Source of the DNA: Plazaster borealis
Lineage: Eukaryota > Echinodermata > Asteroidea > Forcipulatida > Labidiasteridae
DNA length: 64,000 bases
Assembly: GCA_021014325.1 (NCBI GenBank)
Contig: CM037470.1
Coordinates: 1 to 64,000 of the forward strand
Direction of reading: 5' to 3'
How positions within the stretch are numbered: the stretch's first letter is position 1; each line of letters begins with the position of its first letter. The notes under the pieces are model-generated. The model searched no databases. It was given only the letters and a program-made list of their open reading frames with translations, and was not told where the DNA came from. Positions 11,882 to 33,452 of the stretch are shown piece by piece. Both the position numbers and the translations under genes were made by a program.

Positions 11882-12990
11882 TAACTCTGAATCCTTGGCC
11901 ACACGTCGGGACCCATTTTTTCTTCAGCTTACCGATACAAAATTGAAGGTGCGTTCCCCTACGGGCGGGTCGACGGTTTAAACCAGATAAATCGTCACCG
12001 ACGCCACGAACAGACACACACGTAGATACCAATAAAAATTAGCAATCGGAGAAAACAGCGTTTAAAGTTGAACATTTTTTTAAATCAAGCTTTCGTACAA
12101 ATTCCGGGGTATTTTCAACTACTTTTCTTACATTGAGGACTTGATGCTTTGAACTTAATATATACGGTGCTTTTTACTGCTTTTCATCCTAAATTAATAA
12201 GCAATAAAGTAAGGAATGTTTGTGTCAGTTCGTGGCGACGAAAATTACGCAACCAGGCATTTTCCGTCGCCACGAACTGACACCATCCAGTGTATTACAA
12301 TGCGTGTGTGTCAGTTCGTGAAAATGTAGGTCACGCGCGCGCTACACACCAAGGTTGGTGTCAGTTCGTGGAAACGTTTTTTTCACTTTTGAGGTTTGTG
12401 CGCGCCGCGTGTTGCAATGGTAAATTGAACCTTTGTGTCAGTTCGTGGAAACGATAAGTGTTAGTTTCGGTGCAAAGTTGCCTAGCCTCATCATCGTAAT
12501 TAAAAAAGTAAAGCTCCTGAAGCGTCGAAACTTCATGAAATTGTAGGCCTTGGTTAACTTTGCCTAAACATGCACAAAACTGAAAACTTAAAAAAAAGGG
12601 GTTTTGTACACATGGTGTCAGTTCGTGGTGTCGGTGACGAAATGTGTTCATTTACCTCTCATCATGCCTCTTAGCTTGACTTGGGTGTTTTGGATGTTTA
12701 AATATGTTACCTTTTAAAAAGAAAATTTGAAGCAATCATTTTTCAATTTCTTCCGAATTACAATGTTTACTGAGCGTGGCCATTTTGGATTGATCCCAAA
12801 CATGCCAATCACGATGTCATCGGTCGACCAGGCTGTGGGCGGAGCAAATACATAAAGCGACTATTGAAATGTTCGCACCCTCGACCCGCCCGTGGGGAAA
12901 GCGCCTTCAACTTGTTAAAGATAAGCTGAAGAAAATATGGGTCCCGACGTGCGGCCAAGGATTCGGAGTTGGCCACAAGAAGTTGGGCTA
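11882..12990. mobile_element. Diverged second copy of the 9-bp-TSD fold-back family
   Basis: The right end (TTGGCCACAAGAAGTTGGGCTA) matches the terminus of the element at 8474-9241. Interior similarity includes GGCCATTTTGGA, GACCCGCCCGTGGG, CTGAAGAAAA and CGGCCAAGGATTC. The left end is shorter and starts at TAACTCTGAATCC. Flanks CTTGAGATC (11873-11881) and CTTGATATG (12991-12999) agree at 7 of 9 bases, consistent with an aged 9-bp duplication. The middle is filled with a different repeat built on GTGTCAGTTCGTGG. Confidence 0.75.
11993..12640. repeat. GTGTCAGTTCGTGG iterons, both orientations
   Basis: The 14-mer GTGTCAGTTCGTGG or a near match occurs on the plus strand at 12222, 12307, 12358, 12435 and 12615. 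It is inverted at 12270-12283 and, with one change, near 12003-12017. Copies at 12222-12240 and 12265-12283 form a perfect 19-bp stem. The block near 11993-12017 pairs with 12615-12639 with two mismatches. Confidence 0.8.
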
Positions 12991-13163
12991 CTTGATATGT
13001 AGGCCTATTGATATCCAGTCATAACTTTGTTCAGGCTTTTTATTTATATACCTTATAAATGCACATGACATCATTCGAGTAGGGCACCCTTGTTTCTAAG
13101 AGGTCAAAAGAAGGTAGCTCATTGACTGGTTCTTTGTGGCCCGTGCGCGTACATAGCTACGCG

Positions 13164-13239
13164 TTTCCATTGTTTCATTTACCTCTTAACTTAGAGGTAA
13201 ATGAAACCTCTTAACTTAGAGGTAAATGAAACAATGGAA
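13164..13239. repeat. Compound hairpin upstream of CBS-a
   Basis: The segment TTCCATTGTTTCATTTACCT is matched by its complement at the right end. The centre contains two direct copies of a smaller palindrome, CCTCTTAACTTAGAGG. The unit therefore folds either as one long stem or as two small ones. It lies about 200 bp upstream of the first CBS-a coding exon. Confidence 0.8.
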
Positions 13240-13445
13240 AAGAGTCGTAAGATGATTGATGGTGTAATGCTGTCAATGCATTAGGTCCATAAAGAGATAT
13301 AATATTAAAATAAATTATTATGAAAATTTGATTATATCATTCTCAAATGAATGTCCCTGTATTCATTTATTTAATGTAGGTTTTGCAACTTTGAAAGCGG
13401 AAGACAAGTTTTAGCTAACCTCCTAACTTTTCAGAGTTAAGTAAA

Positions 13446-24728
<11,283 letters not shown>

Positions 24729-24899
24729 AGAGATGATTGTAAGCACTGCTGTCACTGGCAATCAGCAGTAATCTACTTAAAGAGAGTTTTCACCACAAAG
24801 GTCTGGCTAACCCGTTATTCTTAAGCTTATGCGCAGTAGTATACCATTATGTAATTGTCACTCTGTAATATCTGCAGTCTTCATGGATTGGATGTTTCA

Positions 24900-24905
24900 A
24901 ATAAA
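24900..24905 (+). terminator. Likely poly(A) signal of CBS-a
   Basis: AATAAA lies 172 bp after the CBS-a stop codon, the first such hexamer downstream. Confidence 0.55.
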
Positions 24906-27470
24906 TCCAAGAAGTAATTTCATCAAACATTATTGCCTTATTAGGGTACATTTTATTTTTATTAGAAAGTTATATTGAGGTAAACATGGAGAAATGAATT
25001 TCTTGTACATTATAACTTTTACTATGCTATAGGTGTATTATTTTTTATTCATAAATACCCCAGACAGTTTAGGCAGTCCTATTGGTTGAAAGTGTGCACA
25101 TGACCATGTTAACCTGGTTTTAAACGGCTGATAAAGACATAGATGGAGCTGTTTAAGACCGGTTCTCTAAAGCATGTTTGACAATCACAGCCATAATGCG
25201 TGTTGGTATGCAAGCTTATTTGTACACTATTAATGCCGAACACAATGAATACATGTGGTACTCAATGTAAAATCTATTTATGCTCACGTTCACACAACTG
25301 CTCAGCTTTGCATGCAATTTGACCTGTGGCAAAATGTTCTGAGGACAGGAACTGAACAATTTTAAAGACAAGTTCAATTACAGATTTTTGTTTACCCTTT
25401 TTGACAACATTTATGAATGGGAATAAAAGAGTAGTGACTTGATGTTAAACAGCTGTTTAAAACCTTGCAGGGTGTTGGCCTTATAATAAAGGACCTCGCC
25501 TTCGGCTCAGTCCTTTATCACACAGTCACGACCCTGCTGGTTCTAAATTACCTCATCGCCACTCTTTTATTTTCTTATTAGAGAACAGTACCACTACTCA
25601 AAATGAGCATAGAGGAGCCACATGCATTGGGCTCATGCTGCTGTGGTTTTTTGGCCATGTCATTAAATAGTACTTGACTTAATACCAATTACTAAAGTAA
25701 GATTCCTTTAAACATTTGAATGGTTTTATTTACCGAGATTGAAACATTTTTCCCAACAAGAAAATCAGTTGGGTATGAACAATGTTAACATTATAGTAAA
25801 TTAAATCTTCCTCTATCAGCTGAGTAAGTTTTGAGTAGACTTATAATTTTTATTACCATTGTACCATTGGTACTAGCAGTTGGTTTAGTTTTTAATTGTA
25901 TCATTTAAGATCACCGGTTATTACAACACAAAGTTCTTTGGGGTACTTGTTTTTTGCTAATGCGAGATCAAATTTTTGAAACTTAATTTTTCCATTTCAC
26001 ACACAATAGCAGTTTATTTGATGAAGACTTGTTTTTCCCTTTTGGGGTAGGGGGTGGGTACCTCTGCACTCTCTATTGGAGCAGTCCTATTGATCAATTG
26101 CTTATGTTATAAATTAGTCGCTATATTTACACATAAACCACTTGAGTTTGGGGAGAAACTTGACTTATAACATGTGTAATGGAGAACTCTGGGTTGTTGT
26201 TCCAAGGAATCTACGGTTATGGATGTGAACATGCATTATAAAGTATTTTAGTGCAGTGAATTTGGGATGGTTGGAATAGTTTTAGATTTTTGGAGTTTGA
26301 CAATTAAAACTGAGTCTAATTTCTTCAGATTTGTTGCAGCCTTTCAAATTTAGCTGAAGTAAAACATTTACTGAGGGATGCAACTTTTCAGCTGATCAGC
26401 TGATTTCCTGTTTCTCAGCTGTGCCCTTCATAATTTGAAAAACACAGTACAAAGTCTTGCTCTGCCTGGCGCTTCCTTCTTCTTCTTTTTTAGAAAGCTG
26501 AAGCTGCTTGCCTGTTTACTGTAGGGAGGAGCTTCATATGCTTTAAACAACGCTGTAATTGCCTCCCATATACTATGTGTTGTGAATTGAAATTTTGGGC
26601 ACCATGAAAAGAGTATTCAACAATGTGCAATATTGTTATTAAATACCACCAAGCTAATGCATAATTGAGACAATTCTAGATCATATTTGAGGATTTTGTT
26701 TGTTAGATAAACATTCTCTAGTCTTCTTAAAATCACAATTTTAAAACCTTATTCTGCGCATCCATCCTGTTCATCAAATTCAAAACCTGATAGAGGTCAA
26801 TGGGATCCACATTGTCTGATTTTGAGGCAGCTAACAATTCTATAGTAAGATTAGAAATCAAAAACTATTAAAAAAACACTTTACGTTTATTTTTCTTTAA
26901 TGTGCATGCTGTGTTGGTAAACTTATTTAATTAGTTGAATTATGGTTTTGAAATAGTATAAAGTATTATTGGTTTTTAAAACAATTAGGTGACAATCATA
27001 TCAGTACGGAATTATTGATGTTATTGAACAATTACATGAAACTGTATGTTGTATTAGTTGCAAGAATTGAGGAGGTGTTATTGAATAATAATTATTTAGT
27101 GTTATTATTAATAAAAGTAACATGCGTTTATTATTTGGGTTTGAAGTGTTCCTTTAAACCGTTGGTGTTCTATGAGTTTTCTACTTCATTATGATGGTTT
27201 CTACTTCATAATCATAGTGTGCACTTTAAAATTATTTGGTATGCTGACACATGCATGTTCAAATGGGTTTTTTTAAAGTATGATAGAAACTATTCAGCCA
27301 ATAGTATTTTCCATTAGTAATATTAACTGCATTTATATAGTTTTAATTTTCTCAAAACATCAATAATAACTTGTTGCCATTCACTACAAAACCACGAACG
27401 GTTGTTCTGAGCACTATTGTTGTAAATTATACAAATGTAGATTGTGCTGATATTAGGCAACTAAAGCATG
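24906..27470. other. Unassigned intergenic DNA after CBS-a
   Basis: AT-rich DNA without recognisable exons. A small hairpin with ATAAAGGAC and GTCCTTTAT arms lies at about 25487-25520. Several AATAAA-like hexamers near 27110 could serve a longer transcript. Confidence 0.4.
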
Positions 27471-27477
27471 TCCAGTT

Positions 27478-27645
27478 GGTCCCAATTTAATAGATTTGCT
27501 CTAGTAAGAAGTAAGCAGGATACCAGTCACACAGATTGTACATGTGACATGGTTTTATGGTTGGTAACCAAATTCTCTGGTAAGCATAATTTTGTTGTGA
27601 TCAGCTACTTTTGTGCTTAAATGCAGCTCTATGAAATTGAACACT
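27478..27645. mobile_element. MITE related to the outer 8245-9354 element
   Basis: The right end GCAGCTCTATGAAATTGAAC and left end GGTCCCAATTTAATAGA are decayed versions of the GGGCCCAATTTCATAGAGCTGC terminus. The interior ACATGTGACATGGTTTTATGG and GGTAACCAAATTCTCTGGTAA are shared with the copy near 56100-56245. Confidence 0.65.
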
Positions 27646-27649
27646 GACA

Positions 27650-28680
27650 CCGACATCATCTTCTTAAAGAGAGGACAACAGCATTTGAGATGGAATTTCT
27701 AAGGACAAAGAGTATGATCTCTCAGGATTTTTCCTGATTCTAGGGTTTTCTTGAAGTCACCAAAGGGAGAAAGAACAACTACACATTGTGTCTTAGACCT
27801 GTAGTTTTTTGTGATAAATGGATCTGTAAACCTCCTGAATTGTAACACCTGGGAGATTCCAGTCTGAGTTGTAGAATACAGGCTATTGGTCAAATCTCAT
27901 CCCTTCAGGACAATTTCACGAACATTACTATGTACCACACAAGCTAGCTAAGTTTTGGGGTTAAAGTTTGTGTGAGATATTTACTAAAGGTATGAAGAAA
28001 TCATTCTTTAATTATTGATTAACTTTCTTTTTATCATTCCAATGTTTATTTTCATTATTAAATACATTATAGCAGAAGGTTATACATTCTGATTGCATTG
28101 TGTGTTTGTGGGTCTTATCCTAAACTTTCTGCAATAACGTTGTCCTAACAACCTTGATGAAAACAATTGATATTAACAGAAAGAGAGGATTTTATCAGAT
28201 TATATATTATTTTACATCAGATCATTAACTGTTTCTTGACAATGCTACTTGTAAGAATGCATGGTTCCTCATCAACTTAAATATAGTGTTGCTCCTTGGT
28301 TTATTTATTTACATTATTCCGCACATTGAATGGAACTTTGATTGATACTTCTGTTTGAGCGTATTTGTTTGCCACTGGCAACAGCATTAATTAAACACTT
28401 GATGCTAAGTTTGTGGTAATTGTTGTCTTCATTATTAGGAGTCTCTACCTCTGCATCGTTATCCTTTGGAATTTTAAACGCATCCAGTTAGACTCATTGG
28501 ATCGTTACTGGTTAGAGAAGTTGGGACTTTTGTCATGAGCATGGCAGACCTGTGTGGCTTGTACATGTAGGGACTAGCTTCGTAGATACTTGATTATGTG
28601 CGCGTTAGTCGGGGAATGAGGTGCATGTAGATAATGACATTATTTAGACCATTATTCAACTCTGATGTCATGCAGATAAT
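27650..28680. other. Unassigned intergenic DNA
   Basis: No coding, RNA-gene or structured repeat signal found. The minus-strand frame at 27699-27893 resembles nothing I know. Confidence 0.4.
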
Positions 28681-28809
28681 ATACAAGTATTGACTGCTTC
28701 AAGTGCTATGGTTACCGAGAAGCTGCTGTTGCTATGGGTTTAGCACAGTGGTTGCTATGGGATAGTTCATTGTGTGTTGCGTGTATAGCGTGTCACGTTT
28801 GTGCTGTCT

Positions 28810-28990
28810 AGTATACAAATATTGACTGCTTCAAGTGCTATGGTAAAACTAAGACTCCCGAGGTGATCCTCTGCGCATTCTACTTTCCCGAGCCAAGGCC
28901 AAGGGAAAATAGAACACTCTGGAAATTAGTGCTCCGGGGACCACCTCGGGAGTCATAGTTTTAACCATAGCACGAGTAAAAGCACTCAAT
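28810..28990. mobile_element. Inverted-repeat element ending AGTGCTATGG
   Basis: AGTGCTATGGTAAAACTAAG...CTCCCGAGGTG (from about 28833) is mirrored by CACCTCGGGAGTCATAGTTT...CCATAGCAC (to about 28972). The 24 bases ending in AGTGCTATGG also occur once at about 28687-28710, so one end is duplicated upstream. Confidence 0.7.
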
Positions 28991-29332
28991 ATTTGTTTTA
29001 TAACACCCCATACATACTGTTGTTATACGAGAATAGTAATTGGTTGCCATGGGATAGTACATCGGTTACTATAGTACCTCGTTTGCTGCAAGTCTGGTAA
29101 AAATAAGACATAATACATCATGTGACGTGCTCTAAACCAATCAAAAGGCAGATTTTTTAAAGGGGTGTATAAAATTCAAAAGTAATTTAGGCAGCATTCT
29201 TATTGATTTTCTGTTCAGCGAAAATGAGCAGGGTACCGGTCACAGATGGTACAATAAATTGGAATGGAATTTGGGAGCTAACATTATTCTGGTAGGCATA
29301 ATTTTTTTGTGCTTGGCTCTATGTGGGGCGGA

Positions 29333-29489
29333 GATTCTGTCCCCCGGAGATTCTAACCCTCCCCCCATCCATACGGAGAACTGTGTACAAACGCATTCTG
29401 ATAGCGCCATCTTTTGAATCATCGGCCTCCCGAAGGTAGCCCATGTTAATTTTCCAAATCAGCATCTCCGGGGGACAGATTTCCCTGTA
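29333..29489. mobile_element. Short MITE ending in TCTGTCCCCCGGAGA
   Basis: GGAGATTCTGTCCCCCGGAG near 29333 is matched by the complement CTCCGGGGGACAGATTTCCC near 29465-29486. About 155 bp in total. The intervening frame is not a gene. Confidence 0.65.
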
Positions 29490-29581
29490 AAGTGTGACGT
29501 AATTAATAATAACGTCGAGAGGGTGTCTATTGGTGGCGCTGTTTAACATAAACTCCGACGACGGCACTCTCTACTCTCGCT

Positions 29582-30524
29582 GGTTTATGGGTCAACTCGG
29601 TCCGTAGTCAACTCGGTCCGAGTCAACTCGGTCCGAAATCAACTCGGTCCGAAGTCATCTCGGTCCGACGTTAACTCGGTCCGATGTTAACTCGGTCCGA
29701 TGTTAACTCGGTCCGATGTTAACTCGGTCCGAAGCCAACTCGGTCCGAAATTGTTTTTTTATTATAAGCACTATGCTTACGGTTCTGTGTAATCTCGTAA
29801 ATTAGAAGGGCCTTTAGAAATCAGCATTTAAAAAATAAATATTTTGCAGTTAGTGTATGACTTTTTTTAATCCGAAAAAAAGAAGATAAATGTTCCATTC
29901 CAGTAAATTAAAACACATAAAATAAACAATGTAGGACAATTAAGGGGAATGTTTGATTGAAAGTAATATTATAAACAAAACTTTCTAATAATAAATAGTA
30001 CAAAATAAAGAATACCGAATCTATTCTTATGATAAATATTTCATACCGTAAATTTAGAACCACAAAGACAGTGGTTGTCCATATTAACTGAACTTAATTA
30101 GGCCTATCATTATATAATAAAAAAGGTATTATTTAAAAAATACAAGTAAAATTCCCCTACATAATTATTTTAATAATAGAAATTTTCAACCATACAAAAG
30201 AAAACAAATGTAAAGGAAAGTTCATTTTCTACAATTTTCTTTCATTTTAGTTTACTTAAATTATGCTTTAGAAAGTTTTCTTTTTTAAACGGTGATTATT
30301 ATTAATTTCTGAGTTACAGCGTCGAGATAAATCTGTCCCGCCACTTCCCCTTCAACCACACTTTATTTAATGTTTCGGACCGAGTTGACTTCGGACCGAG
30401 ATGACTTCGGACCGACTTGACTTCGGACCGAGATGACTTCGGACCGAGATGACTTCAGACCGAGTTGACTTCGGACCGAGTTGACTCGGACCGAGTTGAC
30501 CTCGGACCGAGTTGACCGGTACCC
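29582..30524. mobile_element. Element with tandem-repeat terminal inverted repeats
   Basis: About ten copies of a 15-16 bp unit (CAACTCGGTCCGAAGT and variants) fill 29590-29748. About nine copies of its complement fill 30370-30515. Together they flank a very AT-rich core of about 620 bp. The 8-mer CTCTCGCT directly flanks at 29574-29581 and 30525-30532, an hAT-sized duplication. The outermost bases (GGTTTATGGGTCAACTC and GAGTTGACCGGTACCC) are imperfectly complementary. No transposase frame is present. Confidence 0.85.
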
Positions 30525-30788
30525 CTCTCGCTCTCTCACCGGCCACACGGACGGGATGGATGATTGAACTTGAAGGTAATTAATTGGTTTTTTCCTCTAC
30601 GTTTTATTTGTTTGATTGTTTGTTGCTGGGTTTAACAAAAATATATTTTGGTTAGTTTGAGTTCTTTTTTATGATAATAATAATAAGGGTCTGTAAACTT
30701 TGTAAAGCGCTGGTATCTAGAAAAACTCTTCACTGCTCCTCCACCACCATGTGATGTCCACAGACCACAGTCTAACCATGGTCTAACT

Positions 30789-30843
30789 TAGCCCCATAAA
30801 TTGGGCCAATCACTTCGTATGATTGGCCCAATTTATGGGGCTA
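30789..30843. mobile_element. 55-bp perfect-hairpin microelement with 9-bp duplication
   Basis: Two 24-bp arms, beginning TAGCCCCATAAATTGGG and ending with the exact complement, are separated by the 7-base loop CTTCGTA. The 9-mer GGTCTAACT flanks it directly at 30780-30788 and 30844-30852. The terminal TAGCCCCA and the duplication length match the fold-back family at 8474-9241, so it looks like a minimal derivative consisting only of ends. Confidence 0.85.
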
Positions 30844-30852
30844 GGTCTAACT

Positions 30853-32560
30853 CACTCTAGTCTAAGTATAACTCTAACTATAAACTTCTAACTATCATTA
30901 TCAAACTAGATTATAACAAGAGTAAGATGAGTTAGGTCGACCCTGGGCTGGGGGAAAATTAGTGATAACTGAGTGAGTGAGCCTCCGGTCGCCGGCTTAG
31001 TGTAGTCATGGAGGTAGAATTAGATAGTCATGTAGGAAGGATAATACAGTACACTATACACTACTCTTAGTCTAGTACTTACGTACGACAACCATGGAGG
31101 AAGGCTACAACTAACTAGGCTAAATTAATGGGATTTTTGAAGTGGCTGATCATTTGGCTCCCTGTGTTTGTTCTTGTTCTATTCATTACATTCCGTTCCT
31201 CGATATAATTCTGAAAGGGATATAAAACAATCAGCAGGTTGATACTGACACTGTATGATTGATAGGCCAAATGGAAACAGACCAACTAAATCGTATTGAA
31301 GCTTCTTGATTGCTGATTCAACCACAAGTTGTGTGTGGGTTTGGTCGGCATAGCCCCACTACCTGTGTGGTGTGGGGTGGCCACTGGCCAATGAAGTGTG
31401 AACTCCTGGATTACCTGGATGTAGAGCGTTAAAGCTTTTGCTTATTTGCTCCTCTTGACTGCAGACCTAGAATCCTATTTGAGTCTTATCATATCATTCA
31501 TAATAATAATCTACAAAATAATAGCTCTATGGTCTTAGTGGGCACCTAACCTAACCTATTTTCCAACTGCCTCTGCAGCTCTGTTGGACTCTGATGAATA
31601 GTCTGTAAAAACTAAAATTTAAGGAGTTTTATTTTTTATTTAGTTCCAAACCATTCTGTAGGTATGTGAACAAAAATTTCAACAATACTTTGAAATGGTA
31701 TACATTACTTATGACATGTTGAATAAATATCACGGAAGTTCTGAATATTTTAAGATTAACAAAATTAAAGAGTTAATGTGCCTGACGGTTTCTAAGAAAA
31801 ACAAAAGGAAAGGATTGTAACCGAAATTGAGGAATTTTTTATAAGTTAACTCTTTTGAAGGAAAATTGTTGGACAGAAGTGTACTGAGATTCAACTGCAT
31901 GTCATTTTCATCGGCGGCCATCAATTTTTGCTATGCGTACAACTTTCAAATGATTCGTTAAATTTTCACCAGATTTTCTATAGGGGCCTAAATGTAGAGT
32001 CATATATTTCATAAATTATAGGTTTTAAAGTACATCTTTACAAGTGAAATATTGATGAAATTTTTGAGCCAAAATTTTTGATGATGATTTTCACAACTTC
32101 TATATATCACACAAAACAAATTCAATATGGAGAATGCAGAGGGGATTGTCAACTACGTCATCAAGTAGGTCATGTTCCACTCAGCCCAAGCATAATGAAG
32201 CTATGCGCGATATATGGAAGGAATAGCTGCTCGACTTCTCTCGGGCCATGCACAGTGAGAGAGGCCCAAACGGATTGTACACCTGCAATGCATAGTCACA
32301 TAGGTCTACATTCTGGCAAATAAGACAGTTCAAACTTGACATCACTTTTTCACTCATAACATGTCATTTTTACCAAAAGTAATAATATCTCATTTGAGTA
32401 AATAAGATACTGTTTTATTTCATAATGAATGCAAAAGTGTCAGTTGTCAGATACAGAGATTTTACCCACGTTTTAAATTTTGAGTTGCAGGAGATTGGCC
32501 TATTCCTATTCTTTTGCAGAGTTAACGTGGCGTGTCGTGGACGAGACGTTCACCAACTTC
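30853..32560. other. Unassigned intergenic DNA upstream of PAFAH2
   Basis: No exon recognised. The segment 31730-31924 gives an open minus-strand frame without family resemblance. Confidence 0.4.
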
Positions 32561-32566
32561 ATGGCA

Positions 32567-32784
32567 ACTGGACAAGTCGTCGTAAATGTTTTTTGCGGTG
32601 ATAGCGTAAAGGCTCTCTGGCAACTATACTTTCTTGAGACTGCTGGTCTCGCGACTATGGTCCCATTTTATGCCCCATTACGGCCCAGTTCAATGGGGCA
32701 GTACTCAGGAGCCAGCAATATTGCGAGAGCAGTATCGCGTGAGAGCATGCACCACGACAAACATTTAACGACTTGTCCACAAGT
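32567..32784. mobile_element. Second MITE of the GTGGACAAGTCGTTAAATG family
   Basis: The left end ACTGGACAAGTCGTCGTAAATG and right end CATTTAACGACTTGTCCACAAG are inverted repeats. The same ends bound the 13635-13892 element in CBS-a intron 1. The open frame across it is spurious. Confidence 0.7.
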
Positions 32785-32852
32785 CTACATTCAATCCAGT
32801 TGAATGATACGTTTACATTTATGTTTATGTTGATAACTTGGTAGCGTCCTTA

Positions 32853-33222
32853 AAGGTATCGTACACTTTTGGTAATGACTCAAAACAAATATTAGCATAA
32901 AAACTTACTTGGTAACAAGCAACGGAGAGCTGTTGATAGTATAAAACAATGTAGGAAACGACTCCCTCTGAAGTGACGTAGCTTTTGAGAAAGAGGTAAT
33001 TTCTCACTAAAATAATAAAAACTTCTTGCAAGAAGTTTTTATTCCTATCTGAAAGCACACAATTGTACAACAAGGGTGTTTTTTCTTTCATCATTTTCTT
33101 GCAACTTCGATGACCAATTGAGCCCAAATTTTCACAGGCTTGTTATTTTATGCATATGTTGGGATACACCAAGTGAGAACACTGGTCTTTGAAAATGTCC
33201 AAACGTGTACGATGCCTTTAAG
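32853..33222 (-). mobile_element. TTAA-flanked MITE, copy 2
   Basis: Ends TTAAAGGTATCGTACAC and GTGTACGATGCCTTTAA. It carries the same 30-bp central palindrome (33015-33044) and the same minus-strand open frame as copy 1. It lies about 230 bp upstream of the PAFAH2 start codon. Confidence 0.85.
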
Positions 33223-33452
33223 GCGGGCTGTTCGCATGTTGGTACAAAAATGAACTGAATTATCAGTTATTTGGCGGTCCAAGCTGTCACTGTCAAGTGT
33301 TCAATAATACAGTGCTAATATTGTCCTTATTTCCTACCTAGGAAACATCAAAGAATCGGGAAAGTGTTATGAATGAATGAACACCATTATCTTTGAAGTC
33401 ACTGCTGTGAATCTAACCAAGGTTTAACAAGGTTTTAACAAGGTTTTACACC

